Assembly (NCBI GenBank): GCA_943787405.1
Contig: CALSMH010000003.1
Coordinates: 186,001-250,000, forward strand
Origin: an uncultured Nitrosomonadaceae bacterium
Lineage (GTDB): Bacteria > Pseudomonadota > Gammaproteobacteria > Burkholderiales > Nitrosomonadaceae
Reading direction: 5' to 3'
Length of the DNA stretch: 64,000 nt
The notes under the pieces are model-generated. The model made no database searches and was not told where the DNA came from. It saw only the letters and a list, made by a program, of their open reading frames with translations. Shown one piece after another: positions 41,815 through 52,433 of the stretch (position 1 is the first letter of the stretch; every line of letters begins with the position of its first letter). Both the position numbers and the translations under genes were made by a program.

Positions 41815-44190
41815 ATGAAAATTAAGGGCCTTGCTGTACTTATTTTTTTCTTTTATTCCTCATGCTTACTAGCAGAAGAACCACCTGTCGATTTATTTTC
41901 TGATGAGCCTGTTAATTTATTAGAAAACCCAGAGAAAAAAGGGTTTATCGTTGCTCCTAAAAAAGAGGGAGTTATGATAGTTAAAGATATTCGAGTGGAG
42001 GGTATTCAGCGAACCGAGGCAGGAACTGTATTCAGCTATCTGCCTATAAAAGTTGGGGACTCCTTAACCAAAAGTAAAGCAACAGATGCAATCAAGGCGC
42101 TTTATTCTACCGGTTTTTTTAAGGATGTGCGGCTAGAGTCTGAAAATGGGGTCCTACTAGTAATAGTTCAAGAGCGTCCAGCTATTGCAGAAATTAGTAT
42201 TGTCGGTATAAGTGAGTTTGAACCAGATAAGCTTAAAACTGGACTAAGGCAGTCAGGCTTAGCTGTCTCACGTATTTTTGATCGTGCATTACTGGAGAGA
42301 GCCGAACAAACATTAAAGCAGCAGTATATTAGTAAGGGCAGGTATGCTGTAACGGTAACGACTACGATCACCCCTCTTGAGCGTAATCGTGTTGGGCTAA
42401 ACTTTAGCATTGATGAAGGAGAGGTCGCAAAAATAAGAAAAATAAATATCGTTGGTAGCAAATCGTTTAGAGAAAGGGAACTGACCGGCCTGTTTAGCCT
42501 CAGAACTCCTGGTCTCCTAACCTGGATTACTAGTGATGATCAATACTCAAAACAGAAACTATCTGCCGACTTAGAAAGTTTGCGCTCTTTTTACCTTGAC
42601 CGTGGTTATTTAGAGTTCAGTATTGAATCCACCCAAGTTTCTGTAACGCCGGACATGCAAGATATTTATATTACAATAAATATTAAAGAAGGGCCGCAGT
42701 TTAAAATTTCCGAGATCAAATTAGCTGGTGACATGAAGCAGGTTCCGGAGGACGAATTACGTAAACTTCTCAAACTTGGCTCTGGTGATATATTTTCACG
42801 TAAGAAGCTAACCGAATCGATTAAGCTTATTACGGACCGATTCGGTGATGATGGCTACGGTTTTGCCAATGTCAATGCAGCACCAGAACAAAATAACGAA
42901 AAGCAAGAAGTAGCCTTCACCTTTTTTATTGATCCAGGCCGTAGAGTTTACGTAAGACGAATTACCATATCTGGTAATAGTCGTACTCGTGATGAAGTGA
43001 TACGAAGAGAAATACGCCAACTTGAAGGCGCCTGGTATTCAACTGCCAAAATAAATCGTTCTAAAGTGCGCATAAGTTTACTAAAATATTTTGCAGGTGT
43101 TACTTTAGATACCCCAGCAGTTGCCAATAGCACAGACAAAGTTGATGTAAATATCGAGGTTAAAGAAAAGCCAACTGGAAATGTAATGTTTGGCCTAGGA
43201 TTTTCCCAGCAAGAGGGCATAATACTAAGCGGAAACATTTCACAGGCGAATATATTTGGTACTGGGAAACACCTTGCCGTCAAAGCAAACACAGGTGCCG
43301 TTAGAAAATTGTTCTCTTTGTCATATACTGATCCTTATTTTACAGTTGATGGAATAACAGCAGGATTTGATCTATACATGCGAAGTCTGAATACTAATAA
43401 TTTGAAGGCCGTATCGAATATTAAATCTGAAACTAAAGGTGGAGCACTCCGATTTGGCCTACCAATCAGTGAAACAGCCTCTGTTTTTGTCGGACTAGGG
43501 GCAGAAACAACTGATATTACTAATTCAATACATAGCCCTTTACGTAATAGAAGGTTTGTTGAAAAATTTGGAAATCCTACCACCAATTTCCCATTAACGT
43601 TTAGATGGCGACATAATGGCCTTAATAGCGGTATCTGGCCAACATCTGGGTCGATGCATAGTATATTTGGAGAGGTGAGCGTGCCAATAGGAGACCTGAA
43701 ATACTATAAAGCAAACTATTCAACCAAACATTATTTCCCTCTCTCAAGGAACTTTACCTTACTAATGGCTGGAAGGCTGGGGTATGGGAATGGCTATGAT
43801 GGAAGAGAATTACCTTTCTATAAAAATTTCTTTGCCGGAGGAAATCGTACAGTACGTGGTTTTAGAATAAGCTCACTAGGCCCGCGTGATACTGCCCGCA
43901 GGGCATTAGGTGGAAATAAACTAGTAGCAGGAAGTATCGAATTATTATTTCCAATGCCTGGAATGACAACCGATAGAACCATCCGATTGGGTACTTTCAT
44001 TGATGCTGGTACTGTATTCGGTCCGAACGGACTTATTAAGAGAAATGAAGGTATGCGGTACTCTGCAGGATTTTCCGTTTCTTGGGTTTCCCCAATGGGG
44101 CCTCTTAAAGTGAGTATAGCAAAACCAATTAACAAGAAAGAAGGAGACAGAATGCAGCCATTTCAATTCTCATTCGGTCAACAATTCTAA
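41815..44190 (+). CDS. bamA: Outer-membrane protein assembly factor BamA
   Basis: Omp85 insertase, 791 residues. A signal peptide (MKIKGLAVLIFFFYSSCLLA), five POTRA domains to about residue 440, and a C-terminal 16-strand barrel with VRGF-type motif (TVRGFRISSLGPRD) and a terminal Phe (FSFGQQF). Its presence shows the cell still builds an outer membrane. The usual followers skp and lpxD are missing; fabZ comes next after 73 bases. Confidence 0.98.
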   Translation: MKIKGLAVLIFFFYSSCLLAEEPPVDLFSDEPVNLLENPEKKGFIVAPKKEGVMIVKDIRVEGIQRTEAGTVFSYLPIKVGDSLTKSKATDAIKALYSTGFFKDVRLESENGVLLVIVQERPAIAEISIVGISEFEPDKLKTGLRQSGLAVSRIFDRALLERAEQTLKQQYISKGRYAVTVTTTITPLERNRVGLNFSIDEGEVAKIRKINIVGSKSFRERELTGLFSLRTPGLLTWITSDDQYSKQKLSADLESLRSFYLDRGYLEFSIESTQVSVTPDMQDIYITINIKEGPQFKISEIKLAGDMKQVPEDELRKLLKLGSGDIFSRKKLTESIKLITDRFGDDGYGFANVNAAPEQNNEKQEVAFTFFIDPGRRVYVRRITISGNSRTRDEVIRREIRQLEGAWYSTAKINRSKVRISLLKYFAGVTLDTPAVANSTDKVDVNIEVKEKPTGNVMFGLGFSQQEGIILSGNISQANIFGTGKHLAVKANTGAVRKLFSLSYTDPYFTVDGITAGFDLYMRSLNTNNLKAVSNIKSETKGGALRFGLPISETASVFVGLGAETTDITNSIHSPLRNRRFVEKFGNPTTNFPLTFRWRHNGLNSGIWPTSGSMHSIFGEVSVPIGDLKYYKANYSTKHYFPLSRNFTLLMAGRLGYGNGYDGRELPFYKNFFAGGNRTVRGFRISSLGPRDTARRALGGNKLVAGSIELLFPMPGMTTDRTIRLGTFIDAGTVFGPNGLIKRNEGMRYSAGFSVSWVSPMGPLKVSIAKPINKKEGDRMQPFQFSFGQQF

Positions 44191-44263
44191 GGCCAGAAAA
44201 AAACGCCGATATATCACTTCAACTATCGTAGAATTAAAGAATAACTGACAATTAAGGAACACT

Positions 44264-44698
44264 ATGGACATTCATGAAATATTAAAATATCTTCCTCATC
44301 GCTACCCGTTTCTACTAGTGGATCGGGTACTCTCATGTGACTCAGGGGAAGAAATCATTGCGCTTAAGAATGTCTCTATTAATGAGCCATTTTTTCCAGG
44401 CCATTTTCCTCATCATCCTATTATGCCAGGAGTATTAATCATAGAAGCTTTAGCACAAGCAGCTGCACTACTTACCCTAAAGACTTTAGATCTAAAGGTT
44501 GATAACGATTCTGTATATTATTTTGTTGGTATAGACCAGGCTCGCTTTAAAAAACCGGTTTATGCAGGTGACCAACTAATATTGAAAGTAAAAATAGAAA
44601 GGCAGATTAAAGGAGTCATAAAATATTCTGCTAGAGCCGAAGTCGATGGTAAAGTTGCTACTGAAGCAAAGTTGATGTGCACAATAAAGGATATATAG
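44264..44698 (+). CDS. fabZ: 3-hydroxyacyl-ACP dehydratase
   Basis: Fatty-acid synthesis dehydratase, 144 residues, hot-dog fold. The active-site region has His47 ([12 protein letters not shown]) and Glu61 (IEALAQ). AAGGAA precedes ATG. Normally flanked by lpxD and lpxA; here it stands between bamA and rnhB. Confidence 0.98.
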   Translation: MDIHEILKYLPHRYPFLLVDRVLSCDSGEEIIALKNVSINEPFFPGHFPHHPIMPGVLIIEALAQAAALLTLKTLDLKVDNDSVYYFVGIDQARFKKPVYAGDQLILKVKIERQIKGVIKYSARAEVDGKVATEAKLMCTIKDI

Positions 44699-44739
44699 AA
44701 AGTGCTTGTATTTAATTAACATTTAAATGTATTCACCTA

Positions 44740-45357
44740 GTGATCAAAAACATAAATCAGAAAATATCTGACCCACTAAATAATCTGATCGGCGGCGTAG
44801 ATGAAGCCGGTAGAGGTCCTTTAGCAGGAGCAGTATTTGCTGCTTGCGTAGTGCTCAATCCAGCTAAAAGAATAGAAGGAATTCTTGATTCTAAGAAGCT
44901 AAGTGCCAAGAAGAGAAATAAACTTGAATATTTAATCAAGAGAGACTCGATGGCATGGGCAGTCGCCTCAGCATCTGTAGAAGAAATTGATAATATTAAT
45001 ATTCTACAAGCAAGTTTATTGGCAATGAAGCGGGCTGTTGAAAGTTTACCCTTCCAACCTGATAAAATATTAGTAGATGGAATACATAGCCCTAAACTGG
45101 AAATTCAAGTACAAGCTATCATTAAGGGTGATAGTTCAGTGCAAGAGATTTCTGCTGCCTCAATTCTTGCCAAAACAGCACGTGATGCAGAAATGTACTG
45201 CCTGCATAATTCTTTCCCTAATTATGGTTTTGATCAACACAAAGGATACCCAACGAAAAAGCACTTAGAAGCATTACAGCTCCATGGAGTATCTTTAGTA
45301 CATAGGCGAAGCTTTGCACCTGTGCGAAAATTGCTACCCTCTAATTATATTTTATAA
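44740..45357 (+). CDS. rnhB: Ribonuclease HII
   Basis: Removes ribonucleotides and RNA from RNA-DNA hybrids. 205 residues with the catalytic [12 protein letters not shown] (Asp and Glu) and later [10 protein letters not shown] and SILAKTARD (Asp). Only a GTG start is available in frame; no ATG gives the full enzyme. It follows fabZ by 41 bases, with lpxA and lpxB absent. Confidence 0.96.
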   Translation: MIKNINQKISDPLNNLIGGVDEAGRGPLAGAVFAACVVLNPAKRIEGILDSKKLSAKKRNKLEYLIKRDSMAWAVASASVEEIDNINILQASLLAMKRAVESLPFQPDKILVDGIHSPKLEIQVQAIIKGDSSVQEISAASILAKTARDAEMYCLHNSFPNYGFDQHKGYPTKKHLEALQLHGVSLVHRRSFAPVRKLLPSNYIL

Positions 45358-45376
45358 ACACTATAGTTCTAAAAAA

Positions 45377-45841
45377 ATGAAAATAGAGAAAAATACGGTT
45401 GTATCTATTAATTATGTATTATTAGATTCCACGGGTAAAACTATGGAAAAAACAGACTCTCCAATTAATTACTTACACGGCGGGTATGATGAAATTTTTC
45501 CTATAGTTGAAGAAGAACTACAAAATAAAGAAATAGGATACTCTGGCAACATTCTAATGTTGCCAGAGAACCATTTTGGTGAATATGATAGCGCTCTAGT
45601 TCACATAGAACCTCGTAGCAAGTTTCCTGAAAATATAGAAATTGGACTGCAGTTTGAGGGTGAGGAAGAAACCTCTAAAGCTACGTTGATCTATACTATT
45701 ACTGATATTACTGAAGATAAGGTAGTTGTTGATGGCAATCATCCCTTAGCTGGACTAACTTTACACTTCGATTGTACTGTTACAGGTGTACGACCTGCTA
45801 CTAAGGAGGAGGTCTCTCATGGCCATGTCCATGATGAGTAA
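45377..45841 (+). CDS. slyD: SlyD-like FKBP-type peptidyl-prolyl isomerase
   Basis: A 154-residue FKBP with an inserted chaperone flap. The core is VSINYVLLDSTGKTME at the start, the insertion begins near PENHFGEY, and HPLAGLTLHFDCTV is the returning strand typical of SlyD. The tail HGHVHDE is short with few histidines, so nickel storage is reduced relative to E. coli SlyD. The ATG at 45377 is chosen over longer in-frame starts overlapping rnhB. Confidence 0.92.
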   Translation: MKIEKNTVVSINYVLLDSTGKTMEKTDSPINYLHGGYDEIFPIVEEELQNKEIGYSGNILMLPENHFGEYDSALVHIEPRSKFPENIEIGLQFEGEEETSKATLIYTITDITEDKVVVDGNHPLAGLTLHFDCTVTGVRPATKEEVSHGHVHDE

Positions 45842-45899
45842 ATCATATTTTTTATAACCAGAAAGAACAGATCTAAACTAAAAGATTTCCACCTCTAAA

Positions 45900-48467
45900 C
45901 TATTTATGCTCTCCATATATTTCTTCTAAAGCATAAAGCTTTTCTAACGCTTCTTTTGGACTTAATTCATCGGGCACTATCTTAGATAGTAATGAAAGAG
46001 CTGGGTGCTCTTCAACTGTATTTACTTTGACAGAGCTAAATATATCTTCTTCAAATAAGTCTCCATCTAGATTCTCTATTTTGAATCTTGCCAGGTACTC
46101 TCTGGCGGCAGAAATCGTTTCTTCCGGTATTCCAGCTAATGCTGCAACCTGAAGACCATAACTCTGACTAGCTGATCCCTCATTAACGGCATAAAGAAAA
46201 GTAATACGTTGTTTGTACTCTACAGCATCAAAATGTATATTAGCAGCCTGACTAAATTTCTCCACAAGTCTTGATAATTCTGAATAATGTGTAGCAAATA
46301 GGGTATAGCTCCGATTCTTCTCTAATAAAGACTGCGCAATTGCGAAAGCCAATGATAATCCATCAAGAGTTGAAGTGCCCCTCCCTATTTCATCCATCAA
46401 CACTAAGCTTTGTTCAGTAGCATTATGCAAAATATTTGCAGCTTCTGTCATTTCAACCATAAATGTGGAACGTCCGCTTGCAAGGTCATCAGATGCACCG
46501 ATTCGTGTAAAAATCTTATCGATCGGACCAATACATAAATCTTTAGCGGGAACAAAACTACCACAATGTGCAAGTAAGGTAATCAGTGCAACCTGCCTCA
46601 TATATGTTGATTTCCCGCCCATATTAGGGCCAGTAACAACAAGCATCTGTCTTTTTTCATCAAGTTCTACATCATTAGCGACAAAATTATCTACCTGATT
46701 TTCTACCACAGGGTGCCGACCTTCCTGAATTTTAATCACAGCTTCACTAGTAAAATTCGGCATAGTGTAATTAAGTGTTAACGCACGCTCTGCGAAAGTT
46801 GCAAGTACATCTAATTCAGCCACACTCAAGGCTATTTGCTGCAAATGACTAACATATGAAACTAGAGTATCTAGAACCAGATTGAATAATAATTTCTCAC
46901 GCGCTAAGGAACGATCTTTTGCTGACAGCGCTCTTTCTTCAAATATCTTTAGCTCTGGAGTAACATAACGTTCTGCGTTCTTTAGAGTCTGACGCCTACT
47001 ATAATCTTCCGGAATTTTCTCTTTGTGTGTATTAGTTACTTCGATATAAAACCCGTGCACACGATTGTATTCAACTCTGAGAGTCGGAATATTAGTACGA
47101 GCTTTCTCCTTTAATTCTAGCTGCAATAGGAATTCACCACAGTTATTCTGTATCGCACGTAACTCATCTAATTCTTTATCATAACCATCTGCTATTACAT
47201 TACCGTCACGCAACATTGTATTGGGCTCATCATGTATCGCATTCTTTAATAAATTAAGAAGTTCAATTTTGGGGGTCATAGCCTTTACTAGAATAGCCAT
47301 ATTTTTACTGGAATACTCTGAAAGTAAAGAAACGATTTCAGGTAACTTTTCGAGGCTATCACGTAACCCTGATAAATCTCTTGGTCGTATTGATTTAAGT
47401 GCAATACGAGCGGATATACGTTCTATATCAACAATTTTCTTTAGGCGTTTTCTTACTATCAGACATGATTCTGACCCCGGTTTCCCAATTAGTGTGGATA
47501 CGTCTTCGAGTCGATTCTGTATCTTGATCTGATCACGTAATGGATTATGTAACCAGTTCTGCAACATGCGGCTACCCATATTTGTTGAACAAGTATCCAA
47601 TAGCGATAGTAACGTTGGTGATTTCTCTCCTCGTATAGTTTCTGATATTTCAAGATTGCACCGAGTAACAGCATCCATCTGTACGTAAGTACTGCCTCGC
47701 TCTACTTGCAAAGAACTGACATGTACTGCACTTGCACTTTGTGTAAGGCAGACATAATCAAGTAATGCTCCTGCTGCACTGATTGATGGGTATAGTCCAT
47801 CACATCCAAAACCAGAAAGGTCATGAGTTTTAAATTGCCTGGAAAGCTTCCGAATTGAAGCTTCAGTATCAAACTGCCATGAAGGCAAGCGTTTCAATGC
47901 CCCGCCTTCATTAAGTAGGACTGTTGTATCAAATGATTCTGGTAAAAGTATCTCTGCAGGTTTTAATCTTCCAAGTTCATTGAGTAAATTATGTGGAGAT
48001 GTTTCCATTACACGGAGATCTCCTGCAGCCAAATTTAACCATGCCAAACCTAATGTTCCCTCGTGTAAATCTAGGGCAAGCAGGATACAGTCGCGCTTCT
48101 CTTCCAATAATGCTGAGTCAGTCAACGTACCTGGCGTAATAATACGTACTATTTCTCGCTCTACTAGACCTTTATTAGTGGTAACAGAATTACTAATTTG
48201 CTCACAAATAGCCACTGACAAACCGAGCCTAACAAGCTTTACCAGATACTGATCAGCTGCATGGTACGGAAATCCCGCCATTTTAACGGGAGCCCCAGCT
48301 GATATTCCACGCTTAGTTAAAGTAATATCTAATAATTTTGCAGCTTTTTCTGCATCTTCAAAGAATAATTCATAGAAATCACCCATCCTATAGAACATCA
48401 GAGTATCAGGATGCTCCGCCTTAAGACGCAGATATTGCTGCATCATTGGAGTATGTTTACTAGACAT
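45900..48467 (-). CDS. mutS: DNA mismatch repair protein MutS
   Basis: Mismatch-recognition ATPase, 855 residues. The mismatch-binding Phe-x-Glu lies in [11 protein letters not shown], followed by connector, lever and clamp domains; Walker A is [13 protein letters not shown] and Walker B is [17 protein letters not shown] at 48467 gives the usual [13 protein letters not shown] start; an in-frame TTG lies six bases upstream. It converges on slyD with a 58-base gap lacking a clear terminator. Confidence 0.97.
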   Translation of the reverse strand: MSSKHTPMMQQYLRLKAEHPDTLMFYRMGDFYELFFEDAEKAAKLLDITLTKRGISAGAPVKMAGFPYHAADQYLVKLVRLGLSVAICEQISNSVTTNKGLVEREIVRIITPGTLTDSALLEEKRDCILLALDLHEGTLGLAWLNLAAGDLRVMETSPHNLLNELGRLKPAEILLPESFDTTVLLNEGGALKRLPSWQFDTEASIRKLSRQFKTHDLSGFGCDGLYPSISAAGALLDYVCLTQSASAVHVSSLQVERGSTYVQMDAVTRCNLEISETIRGEKSPTLLSLLDTCSTNMGSRMLQNWLHNPLRDQIKIQNRLEDVSTLIGKPGSESCLIVRKRLKKIVDIERISARIALKSIRPRDLSGLRDSLEKLPEIVSLLSEYSSKNMAILVKAMTPKIELLNLLKNAIHDEPNTMLRDGNVIADGYDKELDELRAIQNNCGEFLLQLELKEKARTNIPTLRVEYNRVHGFYIEVTNTHKEKIPEDYSRRQTLKNAERYVTPELKIFEERALSAKDRSLAREKLLFNLVLDTLVSYVSHLQQIALSVAELDVLATFAERALTLNYTMPNFTSEAVIKIQEGRHPVVENQVDNFVANDVELDEKRQMLVVTGPNMGGKSTYMRQVALITLLAHCGSFVPAKDLCIGPIDKIFTRIGASDDLASGRSTFMVEMTEAANILHNATEQSLVLMDEIGRGTSTLDGLSLAFAIAQSLLEKNRSYTLFATHYSELSRLVEKFSQAANIHFDAVEYKQRITFLYAVNEGSASQSYGLQVAALAGIPEETISAAREYLARFKIENLDGDLFEEDIFSSVKVNTVEEHPALSLLSKIVPDELSPKEALEKLYALEEIYGEHK

Positions 48468-48538
48468 GATCAAGGTAATATTTAAGAAATGTCATTGTGT
48501 CAAAATTACATAATGCTAGTCCTGCAATATTGCATGCA

Positions 48539-49345
48539 TCAGGCTATCAATTCCTTAGTTAAATGAGGTGCAATTACCTGCAAAAGTTGTCCGAATATTT
48601 TGGGGTTTCCAGCGATGATGTTCCCACTTTCCAGATGAGTCTCGTTTCCTTCCAAATCACTTACAAGTCCACCTGCCTCTGTAATAAGTAAACAACCAGC
48701 AGCCATATCCCAGGGACCCAAACCTAACTCCCAAAAACCATCATAGCGCCCAGCTGCCACATAGGCTAGATCTAATGCAGCAGATCCAGGGCGGCGAATA
48801 CCTGCGACTCTGGGTATTATGTCCTTGAGCATAGAAAGATAGGTATCCATATGTGTAAGCTCCCGAAATGGAAGACCAGTTCCTATCAAACATTCAGAGA
48901 ATTGATTACGTTTGCTTACACGTAATCTATGGTCATTAAGATAGGCGCCTCGGCCACGACTTGCAGTAAATAGCTCATTTCCAGTTGGGTCATAAACTAC
49001 AGCCTGCGTTAATACTCCTCTATATTTTAATGCTATAGAAACTGAATATTGAGGATAACCATGAAGAAAATTTGTGGTGCCATCAAGTGGATCAATAATC
49101 CACTGATATTCTGGCTCGTCTTGATCACCTGTAGCACCACTTTCTTCTGCTAGAATAGAATGCTTAGGGTAAGCTTCTAAAAGAACCTTTATAATTGCAT
49201 CTTCTGCGTTACTATCAACTTCACTAACAAAGTCACTATGCGCTTTACGTGAAACGTGCAATAAATCAAGATTCTGTGAGGCGCGATTAATTATTCCACC
49301 GGCACGTCGTGCCGCCTTAACTGCAGTATTAAGTATTGGGTGCAT
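48539..49345 (-). CDS. suhB: Inositol-1-monophosphatase family protein SuhB
   Basis: A 268-residue magnesium-dependent phosphatase with the motifs [17 protein letters not shown] and [11 protein letters not shown]. In enterobacteria SuhB also joins the rRNA antitermination complex. Divergent from trmJ, the conserved arrangement, with about 48 bases between starts. Confidence 0.96.
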   Translation of the reverse strand: MHPILNTAVKAARRAGGIINRASQNLDLLHVSRKAHSDFVSEVDSNAEDAIIKVLLEAYPKHSILAEESGATGDQDEPEYQWIIDPLDGTTNFLHGYPQYSVSIALKYRGVLTQAVVYDPTGNELFTASRGRGAYLNDHRLRVSKRNQFSECLIGTGLPFRELTHMDTYLSMLKDIIPRVAGIRRPGSAALDLAYVAAGRYDGFWELGLGPWDMAAGCLLITEAGGLVSDLEGNETHLESGNIIAGNPKIFGQLLQVIAPHLTKELIA

Positions 49346-49393
49346 ATTAGTCCTGAAACGAATTTAAATTATTTATTACTTTGGCATTTTAAT

Positions 49394-50122
49394 ATGATTC
49401 CTCTCTTCCCGCTTGATAACATACGTGTAATATTGTGTAGCCCAAGCCATCCTGGAAACATAGGCGCAGTAGCAAGAGCTATGAAGACGATGGGTTTGGG
49501 GTCACTCTATCTAGTAAATCCGAAATTTTTCCCAGCTAAAGAAGCAGAAAGACGATCTGCTGGGGCTTGGGATGTACTGAACAATACAAAAGTTTGTAGA
49601 AATCTTAACGAAGCATTAAGTGGTACTACTCTTGCAGCTGCTGTCACAGCACGCCAGCGAAACCTTTCACTTGATGTATTTGACCCGCGTCAGGGGGCAC
49701 AAAAAATTCTCGGTCAGGCAGGTAGGTCCTCGGTAGCATTAGTATTTGGATCAGAGACGTCCGGGCTTACTTCAGAGGAAATAAGTAAGTGTCAATTTAT
49801 GGTACATATTCCAGCCAATCCAGAGTATTCTTCTCTTAACCTTGCCAGTGCAGTACAAGTAATGACTTATGAATTACGTATGGCACTACCAGATATTGAA
49901 GACTATCTGCCATCAACATTAGGAGAATTAGCAAGTCACGATGAAATAGAGTTATTCTACCGTCATTTTGAGAATACTATGCTTAATAGTGGATTTCTGG
50001 ACCCTAAGAACCCAAAGCATTTAATGAAAAGAATCCGCCGCCTGTATTCTCGTACAAATTTAGAAAAAAAAGAAATTAAAATATTACGTGGAGTTCTTAC
50101 TTCTTTGGAAAAGAAAGAATGA
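49394..50122 (+). CDS. trmJ: tRNA (cytidine/uridine-2'-O-)-methyltransferase TrmJ
   Basis: SPOUT-family methyltransferase modifying position 32 of tRNAs. 242 residues with the knot motifs PSHPGNIGAVARAMKTMG, LVFGSETSGL and YSSLNLASAVQVMTYELR. ATG at 49394 is preferred; the longer in-frame start overlaps suhB and adds 18 unconserved residues. It is divergent from suhB; the usual cysE and iscR are not downstream. Confidence 0.95.
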   Translation: MIPLFPLDNIRVILCSPSHPGNIGAVARAMKTMGLGSLYLVNPKFFPAKEAERRSAGAWDVLNNTKVCRNLNEALSGTTLAAAVTARQRNLSLDVFDPRQGAQKILGQAGRSSVALVFGSETSGLTSEEISKCQFMVHIPANPEYSSLNLASAVQVMTYELRMALPDIEDYLPSTLGELASHDEIELFYRHFENTMLNSGFLDPKNPKHLMKRIRRLYSRTNLEKKEIKILRGVLTSLEKKE

Positions 50123-50246
50123 AAAGAAGAATGACATAAGTCCTCTATAATTAAAATTATAAGATTCATATAATTAGAAGACGAATATCATTAACAAATT
50201 TTAATTAATACTTTGAATAAAATGGCATCAAATATAAGTACTAAAT

Positions 50247-51413
50247 ATGAATAAAATAGAAAAAATTTATTTTGATCATAATGCTACCACTAGGGTAGAC
50301 GATGAAGTATTAGATGCAATGATGCCATATTTTCAGAATAGATTTGGCAATCCATCAAGTGGTCATAATCTTGGAATAGCTGGTCGCCAGGCAATTAATC
50401 AAGCAAGAGAACAGGTAGCAGATTCGATTGAAGCACAACCATCACAAGTGGTCTTTACCAGTGGAGGGTCAGAAGCCAATAATCTATTTATTCAAGGGGT
50501 CGCTGGACACCTAAAGAATTCACGAATTATTATTAGCGCAATTGAGCATCCCTGCATTCTACGTCCAGCCAAGGAATTAGCACAGAGTACTAATAAGGAA
50601 TGCGGGTTACGGCAGCTCATAGTCGATAGGTCTGGGCGCATAATAATGAGTGATGTTGATAAAGCTCTATCAGAGTACCCTACAAACATAGTGTCCGTTA
50701 TGCTAGCTAATAATGAAACTGGAGTAATTCAAGAAGTGGCAAATATTGCGGAAAAATCTAGAAAATTAGATGCCTTGATACACACCGATGCGATTCAAGC
50801 CTTTGGTAAAATACCCGTTAGCTTTCCCTCTCTTAATGTACATGCCATGACATTATCCTCTCATAAGATATATGGGCCAAAAGGTGCTGCAGCGCTTATT
50901 ATAGATAAAGAGCTCGTACTTAGACCGCAGATATTTGGTGGTGGCCATGAAGGTGGGCTACGTTCAGGAACAGAGAATGTACCAGCCATAGTAGGCTTCG
51001 GTAAAGCTTGTGAGCTATCTAAACTACGAATGGAAAAGACCACAATACATGTTACAAAATTACGTACACATCTAGAGAAGAAATTAATTGGAATGGGGGC
51101 AATAATTTTTGGTATGAATGCAACCAGGTTACCAAACACATGTTATTTTGCACTGCCAGATATCGAAGGTGAAACTTTAGTAATTCGTCTAGAAAGGTCT
51201 GGGTTTTTGATCGCAAGTGGTGCCGCCTGCTCAAGTGCAGCCCCAGGGAAAAGTCATGTCCTTGATGCTATGGGAGTCGAACCAATTCTAGCGCGTTGTG
51301 CAGTACGTTTAAGTTTAGGTAATAGCAATACACTTGAACAGATTAATGAGTTCATTAGCGCATTAACCTTCACTGTCAAAGAACTAAAGCGTATAAGCTC
51401 AGTAATGATTTAA
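50247..51413 (+). CDS. Cysteine desulfurase (IscS/NifS family)
   Basis: PLP enzyme taking sulfur from cysteine for Fe-S clusters and thio-modification. 388 residues: YFDHNATTRVDDEVL at the start, the PLP lysine in SSHKIYGPKG, and the catalytic cysteine loop GAACSSAAPGKSHVL (class I type). It follows trmJ, the place of the iscRSUA operon in related bacteria, but there is no iscR before it and no scaffold gene after it, so whether to call it iscS or nifS is open. Confidence 0.93.
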   Translation: MNKIEKIYFDHNATTRVDDEVLDAMMPYFQNRFGNPSSGHNLGIAGRQAINQAREQVADSIEAQPSQVVFTSGGSEANNLFIQGVAGHLKNSRIIISAIEHPCILRPAKELAQSTNKECGLRQLIVDRSGRIIMSDVDKALSEYPTNIVSVMLANNETGVIQEVANIAEKSRKLDALIHTDAIQAFGKIPVSFPSLNVHAMTLSSHKIYGPKGAAALIIDKELVLRPQIFGGGHEGGLRSGTENVPAIVGFGKACELSKLRMEKTTIHVTKLRTHLEKKLIGMGAIIFGMNATRLPNTCYFALPDIEGETLVIRLERSGFLIASGAACSSAAPGKSHVLDAMGVEPILARCAVRLSLGNSNTLEQINEFISALTFTVKELKRISSVMI

Positions 51414-51599
51414 CCTAGAAATATTTATAAGAAATTATAATCAAACCTAGTACACTTATATATAATCTACAATTATATTAGTAATGGCGGATAATCAAGG
51501 CGTGAGTTTAGATAACTTTCTTATTTCCGCGTAAAATAATAGAAAATAAAGAACAAGGTTTCTTCTATTTTTTATTATTATTTCTCAAGGAGTAAAAAA

Positions 51600-51761
51600 T
51601 TGGCACGACCTAATTTTCAATATGAAAAACGTCAACGGGATTTAATTAAAAAGAAAAAACAGGAAGATAAGAGGCAACGCAAGCTTGATAAAGCAAAAGC
51701 AGGATCTAAAGATGGTGCTGAACTACCACCTGAACTAACAGATACAGTTAATACGGAATAA
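51600..51761 (+). CDS. Small basic conserved protein, unknown function
   Basis: A 53-residue ORF below usual length cut-offs. It starts with TTG after an excellent AAGGAG site eight bases upstream. The product starts MARPNFQYEKRQRDL, followed by a lysine/arginine-rich helix (KKKKQEDKRQRKLDKAKA) and an acidic tail. I recall similar short proteins in betaproteobacteria; the function is unknown. The strong ribosome site and charged-helix composition support it being real. Confidence 0.7.
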   Translation: MARPNFQYEKRQRDLIKKKKQEDKRQRKLDKAKAGSKDGAELPPELTDTVNTE

Positions 51762-51889
51762 CTTTCTATAATTTATAAATAGATATAACACTTATATATG
51801 CATACCAATCTGAATAAAAATATAATTATTAATATTGAACTTCTCTAAATAACCCGGCATCACATTCCCTGGGACCACAGAGGTAATCC

Positions 51890-52288
51890 ATGCCAGAACG
51901 GCCCGTACCAATCACACCTCAAGTTAATTTAGTTTTACTTACGAACATAATTTATGCGCTTCATGCTTTAAGTGTCATTATGGGGCTAATTGGGTCAGCA
52001 TTTGTTATTACGACTTTCCTGACTGGCTGGCCGTCAATTATTGCCATCATCATCAACTACACAAAAAGGAGTGACGTGCGTGGCACGTATCTTGATTCTC
52101 ATTTTAACTGGCAGATACGTACATTCTGGTTTGCATTTTTGTGGCTGATATTCGCTGTAATATTATTCATAACAGTATTAGGCATTGCTCTCTCCTATAT
52201 CATTACAGTTGGTGCCGGCATATGGATAGCCTACCGCATCATTCGTGGCTGGCTAGCACTTAATAAAGGAAGACCTATGCCCACTTAG
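51890..52288 (+). CDS. DUF4870-like membrane protein
   Basis: A 132-residue protein with three or four membrane segments (about residues 20-45, 80-100, 101-120). The pattern of an HALSV segment, internal DVRGTYLDSHFNWQIRTFW and a final GWLALNKGRPMP fits small DUF4870-type integral membrane proteins, whose function is unknown. Followed by a terminator shared with convergent hppA. Confidence 0.75.
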   Translation: MPERPVPITPQVNLVLLTNIIYALHALSVIMGLIGSAFVITTFLTGWPSIIAIIINYTKRSDVRGTYLDSHFNWQIRTFWFAFLWLIFAVILFITVLGIALSYIITVGAGIWIAYRIIRGWLALNKGRPMPT

Positions 52289-52382
52289 CAATAAAATTAA
52301 AGTCTAAAAAATAATATGAGAGAATGAGCAGCACTGTAGGAAAAATAAGCAGTAGAATTATGTATCTAAATCTTATAGCAAA

Positions 52383-52416
52383 AAAAAGCACACCTAATTT
52401 ACTAGGTGTGCTTTTT
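52383..52416. terminator. Bidirectional terminator between the DUF4870-like gene and hppA
   Basis: A perfect 14-base-pair stem, AAAAAGCACACCTA paired with its complement (52403-52416), six-base loop, with A and T runs on both sides. It lies between two convergent genes and serves both. Confidence 0.92.
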
Positions 52417-52433
52417 ACATTACTTATAAATAT

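Noticed and set aside
43335-43586. Reverse ORFs inside bamA
   Set aside because: Opposite-strand reading of a conserved barrel domain; no ribosome sites.
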